From Polaromonas sp. OV174 (GTDB lineage Bacteria > Pseudomonadota > Gammaproteobacteria > Burkholderiales > Burkholderiaceae_C): a stretch of 64,000 nucleotides of DNA. The stretch lies in assembly GCF_900112285.1 (NCBI RefSeq), contig NZ_FOKZ01000006.1, positions 124,001-188,000 on the forward strand. The letters run 5' to 3'. The translations under genes were made by a program, and so were the position numbers. The notes beneath the pieces are model-generated. The model searched no databases. It was not told where the DNA came from and saw only the letters and a program-made list of their open reading frames with translations. This document shows positions 31,335-41,227 of this stretch, one piece after another (within the stretch, counting starts at the first letter, position 1; each line of letters begins with the position of its first letter).

Positions 31335-31811
31335 ATGGCAACCTTACCCATCACCAAGCGCGGCGCGGAAAAGCTCAAGGCCGAATTGCATCAGCTCAAA
31401 ACCGTTGACCGCCCCTGGGTCATCAATGCAATTTCCGAGGCCAGAGCCCAGGGTGACCTGAGCGAAAACGCTGAGTATGAAGTTGCCAAGGATCGCCAGG
31501 GCTTTATTGAAGGCCGGATCCAGGAAATCGAAGGCAAGCTGTCGGCGGCGCTGGTGATCGATCCTTCGTCGCTGGAGCCCGGCACCCGGGTCGTGTTTGG
31601 CTCTACGGTGAAGCTGGAAGATGAAGCCACTGGCGACAGCGTGACCTATCAGATCGTCGGTGAAGACGAGGCCGATATCAAGCTGGGCCTGGTCAACATC
31701 GGCTCACCGATTGCTCGCGCCCTGATCGGCAAGGACGAGGGTGACAGCGCCGAAGTGGTGGCGCCCGGCGGTATCAAGCGTTACGAAATCGTCGCCGTTC
31801 ACTACCTCTGA
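31335..31811 (+). CDS. greA: Transcription elongation factor GreA
   Basis: GreA rescues backtracked RNA polymerase by stimulating transcript cleavage. The 158-residue protein has an N-terminal coiled coil (about residues 8-75) with the tip acidic region SEARAQGDLSENAEYEVAKD. The FKBP-like C-terminal domain includes SPIARALIGKDEGDSAEV. Its stop overlaps the next gene by one base. Confidence 0.97.
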   Translation: MATLPITKRGAEKLKAELHQLKTVDRPWVINAISEARAQGDLSENAEYEVAKDRQGFIEGRIQEIEGKLSAALVIDPSSLEPGTRVVFGSTVKLEDEATGDSVTYQIVGEDEADIKLGLVNIGSPIARALIGKDEGDSAEVVAPGGIKRYEIVAVHYL

Positions 31812-32272
31812 TGGCTCAGTCGCCGCGTCAGCCAGTTCGCCCGCGCATTGGCTTGCTGGCCGCTGCGCTCTGGTGGGGCAGCTTGAGCGGGCTGGGTTTT
31901 GTGGTGGTGCCCTTGCTGTTCATGCAGCTGGGCAACCCCGCCATGGCGGGTGCCATGGCCGCCAAACTTTTTAGCGCCCAAACCTGGCTGAGCATAGGCT
32001 GCGCCATGCTGATGCTGCTGGTTTTTAATCAAAAAGACGATCCAGGCCTTATGCTGTATGCGCGAGCAGCTATGAAATTTGTAGTGGCTGGCTTGTTGCT
32101 GGCCTTGCTGGTCGAGTTTGGCGTGGCGCCGCGCATCGTCAGCGCGCGGGCCGAAGGTGGCAATCTCAAGCTCTGGCATGGCCTGGGCAGCGCCATGTAT
32201 TTTGGCCAATGGCTGTGCGCCGGCCTGAGTCTTTGGCGCTTGAGCAGCGTAAGACCCGGCAACCCGGATTGA
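31811..32272 (+). CDS. DUF4149-type small membrane protein
   Basis: The 153-residue protein has four hydrophobic segments (about residues 14-38, 49-68, 80-102, 122-142). The pattern PRIGLLAAALWWGSLSGLGFVVVPLLF and AAKLFSAQTWLSIG resembles the DUF4149 family found next to greA in Burkholderiales. Function is unknown. Codons near 32042-32085 are made of a dispersed repeat copy, placed between the second and third helix. Confidence 0.75.
   Translation: MAQSPRQPVRPRIGLLAAALWWGSLSGLGFVVVPLLFMQLGNPAMAGAMAAKLFSAQTWLSIGCAMLMLLVFNQKDDPGLMLYARAAMKFVVAGLLLALLVEFGVAPRIVSARAEGGNLKLWHGLGSAMYFGQWLCAGLSLWRLSSVRPGNPD
32042..32085 (+). repeat. Dispersed palindromic repeat, copy in the DUF4149 gene
   Basis: GCGCGAGCAGCTATGAAATT then TGTAGT, preceded by CCAGGCCTTATGCTG. 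Confidence 0.55.
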
Positions 32273-32307
32273 GCGGCCTGCGGGCCGCCCGTCCTTAGCG
32301 GCTTCGC

Positions 32308-33153
32308 TTAGCTGCGTTCGGCTGCTTCCAGGGTGTTCACCAGCAGCATGGTGATGGTCATGGGGCCGACGCCACCGGGTACCGGCGTGATGTAGCCGGC
32401 CACCTCTTTCACACCCGCAAAATCCACGTCGCCGCAGAGCTTGCCTTGGGCATTGCGGTTCATGCCCACATCTATCACCACCGCGCCGGGTTTCACCATA
32501 TCGGCGGTCAGCACGTTTTGCTTGCCGACGGCGGCCACGATCACGTCGGCCTGCAGCGTCATGGCCTTGAGGTCAGGCGTGGCACTGTGGCAAATCGTCA
32601 CGGTGGCATTTTTCTGCAAGAGCATCAGCGCCATAGGTTTGCCGACGATGTTGCTGCGGCCTATGACCACGGCATGCTTGCCGCGCAGCTCGTAGCCTAT
32701 CGATTCCAGCATCTTCATGCAGCCATAGGGCGTGCAGGGCCAGAAGCCGGCTGAACCGGTCATCAGGGCGCCGGCGCTGGCAACGTGAAAGCCGTCGACA
32801 TCCTTGGCTGGGGAAATTGCTTCGATCACCTTTTGTGCATCGATGTGGGCGGGCAGGGGCAGTTGCACCAGGATGCCGTGAATCGTCGGGTCGTTGTTAA
32901 GGGCCTCGACGCGTGCCAGCAGCGCGGCTTCGCTGAGATCGGCCGGATGCTTTTCCAGCACCGAGTGCAGGCCGTTGTCTTCGCAGGCCTTGACCTTGTT
33001 GCGCACATAGACCTGGCTGGCCTGATTTTCACCGACCAGCACCACGGCCAGACCCGGCATGATGCCGCGAGCGCGCAGCGCTGCGGCGCGCTGGGCAACC
33101 TCGGCGCGCAGTTGTTTGGAAAGGGCGTTGCCGTCTATGAGTTGGGCTGTCAT
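32308..33153 (-). CDS. folD: Methylenetetrahydrofolate dehydrogenase / cyclohydrolase
   Basis: FolD interconverts one-carbon folates in two steps. The 281-residue protein has [20 protein letters not shown] with the catalytic Tyr and Lys, [24 protein letters not shown], the NADP-binding [17 protein letters not shown], and [15 protein letters not shown] near the end. It is a single gene facing left, with greA and its neighbour converging on it. Confidence 0.97.
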   Translation of the reverse strand: MTAQLIDGNALSKQLRAEVAQRAAALRARGIMPGLAVVLVGENQASQVYVRNKVKACEDNGLHSVLEKHPADLSEAALLARVEALNNDPTIHGILVQLPLPAHIDAQKVIEAISPAKDVDGFHVASAGALMTGSAGFWPCTPYGCMKMLESIGYELRGKHAVVIGRSNIVGKPMALMLLQKNATVTICHSATPDLKAMTLQADVIVAAVGKQNVLTADMVKPGAVVIDVGMNRNAQGKLCGDVDFAGVKEVAGYITPVPGGVGPMTITMLLVNTLEAAERS

Positions 33154-33194
33154 GTTTCAGTTTCTTCAATTAAAAACGCCCGCTAGTCCAGGAA

Positions 33195-33226
33195 CCACGG
33201 GCGCAATGAGCTATCAAAAAGATAGC
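33195..33226 (+). repeat. Dispersed palindromic repeat, intergenic copy between folD and the response regulator
   Basis: GGGCGCAATGAGCTATC then AAAAAGATAGC. The palindrome AGCTATC/GATAGCT is perfect here. Confidence 0.65.
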
Positions 33227-33241
33227 TTTTGAGGGGCGGGC

Positions 33242-33868
33242 TCAGGCTTTGGGAGCGTTGGAGCCCAAAGCGATTTTGAGCAAGTCCGCCACGGTGTTGG
33301 CATTGAGCTTTTCCATGATGTTGGCGCGGTGCGCCTCCACCGTCTTGATGCTGATGCCCAAGTCGTCGGCGATCTGCTTGTTCAGGCGACCGGCGACGAT
33401 GCGCTCCAGCACCTGGGCTTCGCGCGAGGTCAGCTTGGCGAGCAGGGCGTCACGGCTGGCCGATTGCTGGTGATCGCTAAAGGCATCCTTGGCTTGCTCC
33501 AGCATGCGCTCGACCAGGCCGACAAGAGCCTCTTCCTGGAAAGGCTTCTGGATGAAGTCCATCGCACCTTTTTTCATCGTGTTCACCGCCATGGGCACGT
33601 CGCCGTGGCCGGTGATGAAAACGATGGGCAAGGGTGATTTGCGCTCGACCAGGCGATCTTGCAGCTCCAGGCCGGTCATGCCGCCCATACGGATATCAAC
33701 GATGAGGCAGGCCACTTCGCGGGTGTCATAACGGCTCAGAAATGTTTCGGCCGAATCGTAACAACGCACCCGGTAGTCCTTGCCTTCGAGCAACCATTGC
33801 AGGGAGTCGCGCACGCCCTCGTCATCATCAACGACGTAGACCGTACCTTTTTTCGGAATCAAGCTCAT
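33242..33868 (-). CDS. FixJ-type two-component response regulator
   Basis: The 208-residue protein has a receiver domain (residues 8-125) with acidic residues D14-D16, phospho-acceptor D58 in CLIVDIRMGG, and Lys in IQKPF. A LuxR-type helix-turn-helix follows (about 145-200; LTSREAQVLERIVAGRLNKQIADDLGISIKTVEAHR). It partners the histidine kinase 48 bp upstream. The pair is divergent from aceE, so control of central carbon metabolism is a possible but unproven role. Confidence 0.92.
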   Translation of the reverse strand: MSLIPKKGTVYVVDDDEGVRDSLQWLLEGKDYRVRCYDSAETFLSRYDTREVACLIVDIRMGGMTGLELQDRLVERKSPLPIVFITGHGDVPMAVNTMKKGAMDFIQKPFQEEALVGLVERMLEQAKDAFSDHQQSASRDALLAKLTSREAQVLERIVAGRLNKQIADDLGISIKTVEAHRANIMEKLNANTVADLLKIALGSNAPKA

Positions 33869-33916
33869 GCCTTACTTTCTTCGTAAACGTTTTTCAGGGA
33901 ACAGTTTTTGAATCGT

Positions 33917-36484
33917 TCAATGAGCGCCAGCGTCCTTGAGCGCTGCATTATCGCTAGCAGAAGGCGATGGTAAAAGCAGGGGTGTCACAGGAATCCAGAA
34001 AGTAAACCGGCAACCCACCACCTCGTCGCCATTGTAGAGGTTCTCGGCCTCCATCCGGCCCTGGTGAGACTCGACAATGCTGCGGCACAGTTTGAGGCCA
34101 ATGCCCATGCCTTCGGCCTTGGTGGAGTAAAAGGCTTCGTACAGGCGACCCATGACTTCAGGGGACAGGCCGCGCCCGGTGTCGAGTATGGAAAACTCCA
34201 CCCCGCTTTGCTCGTCGATGTGCTTGGGCACCACGCGCAATTCAACGCTGCGCCTGGCCGTGGGCCGGTGGGCCTGGGCAATCGATTCGGCGGCGTTTTT
34301 CATCAGGTTGATCAGCACCTGCTCGATCAGAATGGGGTCGACCATGATGGTGGGAAGCCGCGCCGCGATGTAGTGGCTCAGCCGCACATGGTGACGCCTG
34401 AGTTCGATCTCGGCCAGCTCCATCGCGTTGCTGACGATGGTGGCCACCTCGGAGGAGGTGCGGTTGGGCTCGCTGCGTTTCACAAAGGCGCGAATGCGCT
34501 GAATGATCTGTCCGGCCCGATAGGCCTGCTTGGCGGTCTTTTCCAGTGCCTGCAACAGGTCTTCGTTGCTGATTTTCTGATCCTTGATGCGCGACACCAT
34601 GCCGTTGCAATAGTTGTTGATGGCCGTCAGCGGCTGGTTCAGCTCGTGTGCCACGCTGGAGGCCATTTCACCCATGGTGATAAGCCGGCTGGCGGTCTGG
34701 GCGCGTTCGTTTTGCTGGGCCGCCTGTTCTTCGGCATGGCGGCGTGGCGTAATGTCGGTGGCAATCACCATCTGCGCCAGCCGGCCATCGACCCAGGTCA
34801 GGTAGCGCGAGCGCACTTCCAGCCATTTGCCCAGCTCGGGCACAAAAATTTCGGCATTGGCCGCCTGGGCCGCGGTCAGTGCGTCGGTGGGCAGGCCGGC
34901 CAGGCCATCGACCGCGTCAAAGGTGTCTTCGGTCGGTACGACGACCGGTTCACCGGCCTGGGCGATCAGGTTCACATGGCCAGAGACCTCGGCGCCAAAC
35001 CAGGCGCGGTAGAGCTTGTTGGCAAACAGCAGTTCCTCGCTGCCCAGGGGCGCCACGGAGACGGCCGCATCCAGCCCCTCAAGCACCGTGGTGAAGCGTT
35101 CGTAAGACGCCGAGAGCTCCTCACGGATTCGCTTGGGCTCGGTGATGTCGGTCATGGAGGTCATCCAGCCGGTTTGCTGGCCGCGCGGATCAATCAGTGG
35201 CGAGACATACATGCGGGCGTCAAAGATCTCGCCGTTTTTGCGCTTGACCCTGACCTCGAAACCGCCGGGCGGCGTGCGGCCATTCAATTCGTCGTCCAGC
35301 CTGGCCATCAGGGTGTCGAGTTCGGCCTCAGGCCAATGCGGGAAGGGCGGTGTACGGCCCACCAGCTCGCTTTCGCTCAGGCCGGTCATTTGACAAAAGG
35401 CCGGGTTGACATAGGTGATGCGGCCCTGCAGATCCAGGGCGCGCATGCCGGTGAGCATGGAGTTTTCCATGGCACGGCGAAAATTGGTCTCGGAGATCAG
35501 CGCCTGCTGGGCCTGCACCCGGCGGCGGGTGTGGCGCCAGGTGCCCAGGAGCATCCAGACGGTGAGCGCGCTCAGGGCGCTGACCAGCCAGAAAAAACCG
35601 CTGCCCACCACGCCCAGCGAGGCGCGGTAGCCTTCGGCCCGTATCAAGAGCCCATTGCCCACCGGGGACACCGGAATTTCGTACTTGGCCGCGCCCTCGG
35701 TCCAGGGCAGCAGGCGCGCAGCACGGTTGCGTGGCGGCGGCAGGTTGCCGGCCAGCACCACGTTGTGATCGTCAACCAGCGCCACCGCGTATTTGGCCGT
35801 GACCTCGGTCGGCACGCCAAAGCGCAGCAACCCGTCGATCGAATATTCACCCATGATGACACCGGCAAACTTGCCCTGATCGTCCAGTGGCACCTGCAGT
35901 TGCAGCGAAGGTGAGCTGTGGCCATTGGCCTCCTTGAGCAGCAAGGGGCGGGAGTAGACCGGTTGCCGCAGATCGCGCGCCAGCTCATAAGTGCCGTCGG
36001 TTTCGTCGACCTTGAGCTGCTCGCCGGTAATGCGCAACTGGCTGGTATTGGCGCTGGGCGATACATAGCCGACCTTGATTCGGCGCTTGCTGTCTATCCA
36101 GCTGACCGCCATCAGTTCCGGGTACTGGTTGACCAGCGCCTCGGCCTGGACGGTGAACTCTTCGGTGTCGATCTCTTTGTTGGAGACGTCCCGGCCAAGG
36201 CGCATGAGCTGCTCTTGCCGCTCCAACAGGCGCAAGCGCAGCCTTTGCTGGGCGTACTCGACATCGCGGGTGACGGCTTGTTGCTCGCGATCTATTTCCT
36301 CCAGGCGCAGGTAACCGAAGGCCGCAATGACGGCGGCCAGGAACAGCATCACGGCCAGCAGCGGGCCCAGTGTGATGAAGCGGTCTTGTCGTGACGGTGA
36401 TTGTTTGCGCCACCAGCGGCGCCACAAAGCAAGAGGGGCAGGGCTGGTGGCTGCGTCGGTGGGAGAGGAGGCGTGTTTGGGCAT
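33917..36484 (-). CDS. Membrane PAS-domain sensor histidine kinase (FixL/DctB-like)
   Basis: The 855-residue protein has a basic N-terminus, a first membrane helix (LLAVMLFLAAVIAAFGYL), a periplasmic sensor region of about 200 residues, and a second helix (GSGFFWLVSALSALTVWMLLG). Then come PAS domains (VNPAFCQMTGLSESELVGR) with PAC segments, the H-box SSVAHELNQPLTAINNYCNG, and an ATPase domain (ISILDTGRGLSPE-type G-box, GMGIGLKLCRSIVE). The frame extends to ATG 36628, but those residues look untypical; I chose 36484 with low certainty. The signal sensed is unknown. Confidence 0.88.
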   Translation of the reverse strand: MPKHASSPTDAATSPAPLALWRRWWRKQSPSRQDRFITLGPLLAVMLFLAAVIAAFGYLRLEEIDREQQAVTRDVEYAQQRLRLRLLERQEQLMRLGRDVSNKEIDTEEFTVQAEALVNQYPELMAVSWIDSKRRIKVGYVSPSANTSQLRITGEQLKVDETDGTYELARDLRQPVYSRPLLLKEANGHSSPSLQLQVPLDDQGKFAGVIMGEYSIDGLLRFGVPTEVTAKYAVALVDDHNVVLAGNLPPPRNRAARLLPWTEGAAKYEIPVSPVGNGLLIRAEGYRASLGVVGSGFFWLVSALSALTVWMLLGTWRHTRRRVQAQQALISETNFRRAMENSMLTGMRALDLQGRITYVNPAFCQMTGLSESELVGRTPPFPHWPEAELDTLMARLDDELNGRTPPGGFEVRVKRKNGEIFDARMYVSPLIDPRGQQTGWMTSMTDITEPKRIREELSASYERFTTVLEGLDAAVSVAPLGSEELLFANKLYRAWFGAEVSGHVNLIAQAGEPVVVPTEDTFDAVDGLAGLPTDALTAAQAANAEIFVPELGKWLEVRSRYLTWVDGRLAQMVIATDITPRRHAEEQAAQQNERAQTASRLITMGEMASSVAHELNQPLTAINNYCNGMVSRIKDQKISNEDLLQALEKTAKQAYRAGQIIQRIRAFVKRSEPNRTSSEVATIVSNAMELAEIELRRHHVRLSHYIAARLPTIMVDPILIEQVLINLMKNAAESIAQAHRPTARRSVELRVVPKHIDEQSGVEFSILDTGRGLSPEVMGRLYEAFYSTKAEGMGIGLKLCRSIVESHQGRMEAENLYNGDEVVGCRFTFWIPVTPLLLPSPSASDNAALKDAGAH

Positions 36485-36802
36485 GGGCGAGGCATGCAGT
36501 TTAAGGGAGAAGCCGGGGGCCAGCAGGGCTGGGCGTGATCTATCAAGGTGAATCCATGAATGCTGCGTTTGAGTGGGCTGACATGGTTGAAGAACGGCAG
36601 ATAGCATGGATTCTTGCAATAAATTCATAATATGAAATCACTAAGCGCCATTTGAAATGCGATAAATATTATGAGAAACTAGGGTCTTGAATCTAATTTG
36701 CGTTTAAAACACGCCTTAGACCCAGGTTGGATATGGGCTTTGTGCGCAGCTCCCAAAAGAGCGTGCGTTGCAGGGTTAACAAGCGTTACTCAGGAGACAA
36801 CA

Positions 36803-39520
36803 ATGGCTGCGAATCCAAATCAAGCCGGTGCAGACAATTTGCGCGCCGCACTGGACAACGACACACAGGAAACCCGCGAGTGGATGGATGCGCTGTCCGC
36901 AGTGATTGAAAGTGAAGGCCCCGAGCGCGCCCACTTTCTGCTGGAGCAACTGCTTGAGCATGCCCGCCAGAAAAGCATAGACATGCCTTTCTCGGCCAAC
37001 ACCGCTTATGTCAACAGTATTGAGGCCGACCAGGAAGAGAGCTCGCCCGGTAATCTTGAAATCGAAGGGCGCCTGCGCGCCTACATGCGCTGGAATGCCA
37101 TGGCCATGGTCGTCAAGGCCAATCGCCTGCATCCTGCCGACGGCGGTGACCTGGGCGGCCACATCGGCTCCTTTGCCTCGCTGGCCAGCATGTTCGGCGC
37201 CGGCTTCAACCACTTCTGGCATGCCGAGAGCGAGAACCACGGCGGTGACTGCCTCTACATCCAGGGCCATGTGTCACCCGGCGTTTACGCCCGTGCCTAC
37301 CTGGAAGGCCGTCTGACCGAAGAGCAACTGCTCAACTTCCGCCAGGAAGTCGATGGCAAGGGCCTGTCCAGCTACCCGCATCCCAAGCTGATGCCCAACT
37401 TCTGGCAGTTCCCCACGGTGTCCATGGGCCTTGGCCCCTTGATGGCGATTTACCAGGCGCGTTTCCTGAAGTACCTGCACGCCCGCGGCATTGCCAACAC
37501 CGAAAACCGCAAGGTCTGGGTGTTCTGTGGCGATGGCGAGATGGACGAAGTTGAATCGCTGGGCGCCATTGGTTTGGCGGCCCGCGAGAAGCTCGACAAC
37601 CTGGTGTTTGTGATCAACTGCAATTTGCAGCGCCTGGACGGCCCGGTACGCGGCAACGGCAAGATTATTCAGGAGCTCGAAGGCGAGTTCCGTGGCGCCG
37701 GCTGGAACGTGCTCAAACTCATCTGGGGCAGCAGCTGGGATGCGCTGCTGGCACGCGACAAGGACGGTGCGCTGCGCAAAATCATGATGGAGTGCAACGA
37801 CGGCGACTATCAGGCCTTCAAGGCCAATGACGGCGCTTATGTGCGCAAGCATTTCTTCGGCCGCGATCCGCGCACGCTGGAAATGGTCTCCAAGATGAGC
37901 GACGACGACATCTGGAACCTGCGCCGCGGCGGCCATGACTCGAAAAAAGTCTATGCGGCCTTCCACTCGGCCGTCAATCACAAGGGCCAGCCGACGGTCT
38001 TGCTGATCAAGACCGTCAAGGGTTTTGGCATGGGCAAGATTGGCGAAGGCAAGAACAACGTTCACCAGACCAAGAAGCTCGCCGACGAGGATATCAAGGC
38101 CTTCCGCGACCGCTTCAACATCCCGATTCCGGACAGCCAGCTGCCCGACATCCCGTTCTACAAGCCGGCCGACGACACGCCGGAGATGAAATACCTGCAC
38201 GAGCGCCGCAAGGCCCTGGGCGGCTATTTGCCACATCGCCGCACCAAGGCCGACGAGAGCTTCACCGTGCCGGCGCTGGAAATCTTCAAGTCGGTGATGG
38301 AGCCCACGGCCGAAGGCCGTGAGATCTCGACCACGCAAGCTTATGTGCGTTTCCTCACGCAACTGCTGCGCGACCAGGCCCTGGGCCCGCGCGTCGTGCC
38401 CATCCTGGTCGATGAGGCCCGCACCTTCGGTATGGAAGGCCTGTTCCGCCAGATCGGTATCTACAACCCAGCGGGCCAGCAGTACACCCCGGTCGATAAA
38501 GACCAGGTGATGTATTACAAGGAAGACACCAAGGGCCAGATCCTGCAGGAAGGCATCAACGAAGCCGGCGGCATGTCCAGCTGGATCGCTGCGGCCACGT
38601 CTTACAGCACCAACAACCGCATCATGGTGCCGTTCTACGTGTACTACTCGATGTTCGGCTTCCAGCGCATCGGCGATCTGGCCTGGGCGGCCGGCGACAT
38701 GCAGGCACGCGGTTTCCTGTTGGGCGGTACTTCGGGCCGCACCACGCTGAACGGCGAAGGCCTGCAGCACGAAGACGGCCACAGCCACATCCTGGCCGGC
38801 ACGATTCCCAACTGCATCAGCTACGACCCGACCTTTGCGCACGAAGTTGGCGTCATCCTGCACCACGGCCTCAAGCGCATGGTGGAAAAACAGGACAACG
38901 TGTATTTCTACATCACGCTGCTGAATGAAAACTACGCCATGCCTGGCCTCACGCCCGGCACCGAAGAGCAGATCATCAAGGGCATGTACCTTTGCAAAGA
39001 GGGACCGGCCTCCACCGCGCCGCGTGTGCAGTTGCTGGGCTCGGGCACCATCCTGCGCGAATCTATCGCCGCACAAGAGCTGCTGGAAAAAGACTGGGGC
39101 GTTGCCGCCAATGTCTGGAGCTGCCCCAGCTTTAACGAACTGGCGCGCGACGGCCAGGACGCCGAGCGCCACAACCTGCTGCACCCGCTGGAGGCGCCGC
39201 GCGTGTCTTTCGTCGGCCAGCAGCTGGAAAAGCACAGCGGCCCGGTGGTGGCATCGACCGATTACATGAAGGCCTATGCCGAGCAGATCCGTCCCTTCGT
39301 CCCCAAGGGCCGCACCTACAAAGTGCTGGGCACCGACGGCTATGGCCGCAGCGACTTCCGCAGCAAACTGCGCGAGCACTTTGAAATCAACCGCCACTAC
39401 ATCGTCGTGGCTGCGCTGAAGGCGCTGAGCGAAGAAGTCACGGTGCCGGCTGCCAAGGTGGCCGAAGCCATTCAGAAGTACGGCATCAACGCCGACAAGA
39501 TCAACCCTCTTTATGCTTGA
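36803..39520 (+). CDS. aceE: Pyruvate dehydrogenase E1 (homodimeric type)
   Basis: E1 decarboxylates pyruvate with thiamine diphosphate and acetylates the lipoyl groups of E2. The 905-residue protein has the ThDP motif GDGEMDEVES ... NCNLQRLDGPVRGN, plus ENHGGDCLYIQGHVSPG near the N-terminus. ATG 36803 has CAGGAGA upstream; the longer frame from 36698 lies in the leader. It opens the pyruvate dehydrogenase operon aceE-aceF-proteasome homologue-lpdA. Confidence 0.97.
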   Translation: MAANPNQAGADNLRAALDNDTQETREWMDALSAVIESEGPERAHFLLEQLLEHARQKSIDMPFSANTAYVNSIEADQEESSPGNLEIEGRLRAYMRWNAMAMVVKANRLHPADGGDLGGHIGSFASLASMFGAGFNHFWHAESENHGGDCLYIQGHVSPGVYARAYLEGRLTEEQLLNFRQEVDGKGLSSYPHPKLMPNFWQFPTVSMGLGPLMAIYQARFLKYLHARGIANTENRKVWVFCGDGEMDEVESLGAIGLAAREKLDNLVFVINCNLQRLDGPVRGNGKIIQELEGEFRGAGWNVLKLIWGSSWDALLARDKDGALRKIMMECNDGDYQAFKANDGAYVRKHFFGRDPRTLEMVSKMSDDDIWNLRRGGHDSKKVYAAFHSAVNHKGQPTVLLIKTVKGFGMGKIGEGKNNVHQTKKLADEDIKAFRDRFNIPIPDSQLPDIPFYKPADDTPEMKYLHERRKALGGYLPHRRTKADESFTVPALEIFKSVMEPTAEGREISTTQAYVRFLTQLLRDQALGPRVVPILVDEARTFGMEGLFRQIGIYNPAGQQYTPVDKDQVMYYKEDTKGQILQEGINEAGGMSSWIAAATSYSTNNRIMVPFYVYYSMFGFQRIGDLAWAAGDMQARGFLLGGTSGRTTLNGEGLQHEDGHSHILAGTIPNCISYDPTFAHEVGVILHHGLKRMVEKQDNVYFYITLLNENYAMPGLTPGTEEQIIKGMYLCKEGPASTAPRVQLLGSGTILRESIAAQELLEKDWGVAANVWSCPSFNELARDGQDAERHNLLHPLEAPRVSFVGQQLEKHSGPVVASTDYMKAYAEQIRPFVPKGRTYKVLGTDGYGRSDFRSKLREHFEINRHYIVVAALKALSEEVTVPAAKVAEAIQKYGINADKINPLYA

Positions 39521-39565
39521 TGCAAACCCTGCTCTAGCAGCCAGCAGCAACCGGAGACAAACAAC

Positions 39566-41227
39566 ATGGCGTTGATAGATATTCAAGTTCCCGATATTGG
39601 GGACTTCGACGAGGTGACGGTGATCGAACTGCTGGTCAAGCCCGGCGATACGGTCAAGGCCGAGCAATCCCTGATCACCGTGGAGTCCGACAAGGCCTCC
39701 ATGGAAATCCCTTCCAGCCACGCCGGCGTGGTCAAGGAACTCAAGGTCAAGCTGGACGACAAGGTCAAGCGCGGCTCCATCGTGCTGACGCTGGAGGTGG
39801 CGGGTGCTGAAGCCGCTCCCGCCCCAGCACCGGCCCCGGCCGCCGCCCCGGCTGCGGCAGCGCAGCCAGCAGCAGCCGTTGCGGCGGCTCCGGCGCCAGT
39901 GGCCGCTGCCAGCGGCCCGGTGGAAGTGCGCGTGCCCGACATCGGCGACTTCAAGGATGTCGTGGTCATCGAGGTGCTGGTCAAGGTTGGCGATGCCATC
40001 AAGGCCGAGCAATCGCTGGTCACGGTGGAGTCCGACAAGGCCTCCATGGAAATCCCCTCGGCGGCAGCCGGTGTGCTCAAGGAGCTCACAGTCAAGCTGG
40101 GCGACAAGCTCAATATCGGTGACTTGCTGGCCGTGCTGGAAGGTACGGCCGCACCGGCGGCGGCTGCTGCTGCGCCGGTTCAAGCGCCCGTGGCAGCAGC
40201 CGCGGCGGCTGCTGCGCCTGTTGCCACCACGACGGCTGCGGCTGTCGCACCGGCTGCGGCTATGCCGGCGCATGAGCCCAGCGTGGCACCGCAAGGCAAT
40301 TTGCCGCACGCCTCGCCCTCGGTGCGTAAATTCGCCCGCGAGCTCGGCGTGCCACTGGCCGAGGTCAAGGGCTCAGGCCCCAAGGGCCGCATCACCGAAA
40401 ACGATGTGCAGAGCTTCACCAAGGCCGTGATGGCCGGCGATACGCGCACCCAGGCGCAGGCGGCCAAGGCGCCGGCATCGTCCGGCGGCGCTGGTTTGGA
40501 CCTGCTGCCCTGGCCCAAGGTTGACTTCACCAAGTTCGGCCCGGTCGAGCGTCAGGACCTGTCGCGCATCAAGAAGATCAGCGGCGCCAATCTGCACCGC
40601 AACTGGGTGATGATTCCGCATGTCGTCAATCACGACGACGCCGACATCACCGAGCTGGAAGCCTTCCGCGTGCTGATGAACAAGGAAAACGAAAAAGCCG
40701 GCATCAAGATCACCATGCTGGCCTTCCTCATCAAGGCCTCGGTGGCGGCGCTGAAGAAGTTTCCCCAGTTCAACGCCTCGCTCGATGGCGATCAACTGGT
40801 GCTCAAGCAGTATTACAACGTGGCCTTCGCCGCCGATACGCCCAACGGTCTGGTGGTGCCCGTGATCAAGGATGCCGATAAAAAAGGCATTGTGCAGATC
40901 TCGCAAGAGATGGGCGAGCTGGCCAAGAAGGCCCGCGACGGCAAGCTGAGCCCGGCCGACATGTCGGGCGCCTGCTTCACCATTTCCTCGCTGGGCGGCA
41001 TTGGCGGGCGTTACTTCACGCCCATCATCAATGCGCCCGAGGTGGCCATTCTGGGCGTTTGCAAGAGCCGCATGGAGCCGGTTTGGGATGGCAAGGCCTT
41101 CCAGCCGCGCCTGATGCAGCCGATGTCGCTGAGCTGGGATCACCGCGTGATCGACGGCGCCGCTGCGGCCCGTTTCAACGCCTATCTCGGTCAAATCCTG
41201 GCGGATTTCCGTCGAGTGCTGCTGTGA
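39566..41227 (+). CDS. aceF: Pyruvate dehydrogenase E2, dihydrolipoyl acetyltransferase
   Basis: E2 is the core that transfers acetyl groups to CoA. The 553-residue protein has two lipoyl domains (about residues 3-75 and 118-190), each with a [12 protein letters not shown] lysine site and joined by Ala/Pro-rich linkers. The E1/E3-binding domain follows (SPSVRKFARELGVPLAEV), then the catalytic domain ending in SWDHRVIDGAAAARF with the active His. Its stop codon overlaps the start of the proteasome-like gene. Confidence 0.96.
   Translation: MALIDIQVPDIGDFDEVTVIELLVKPGDTVKAEQSLITVESDKASMEIPSSHAGVVKELKVKLDDKVKRGSIVLTLEVAGAEAAPAPAPAPAAAPAAAAQPAAAVAAAPAPVAAASGPVEVRVPDIGDFKDVVVIEVLVKVGDAIKAEQSLVTVESDKASMEIPSAAAGVLKELTVKLGDKLNIGDLLAVLEGTAAPAAAAAAPVQAPVAAAAAAAAPVATTTAAAVAPAAAMPAHEPSVAPQGNLPHASPSVRKFARELGVPLAEVKGSGPKGRITENDVQSFTKAVMAGDTRTQAQAAKAPASSGGAGLDLLPWPKVDFTKFGPVERQDLSRIKKISGANLHRNWVMIPHVVNHDDADITELEAFRVLMNKENEKAGIKITMLAFLIKASVAALKKFPQFNASLDGDQLVLKQYYNVAFAADTPNGLVVPVIKDADKKGIVQISQEMGELAKKARDGKLSPADMSGACFTISSLGGIGGRYFTPIINAPEVAILGVCKSRMEPVWDGKAFQPRLMQPMSLSWDHRVIDGAAAARFNAYLGQILADFRRVLL

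Noticed and set aside
37274..40309. Minus-strand open frame of 1011 codons opposite aceE and aceF
   Set aside because: Crosses two real genes and their spacer and has no recognisable domain.
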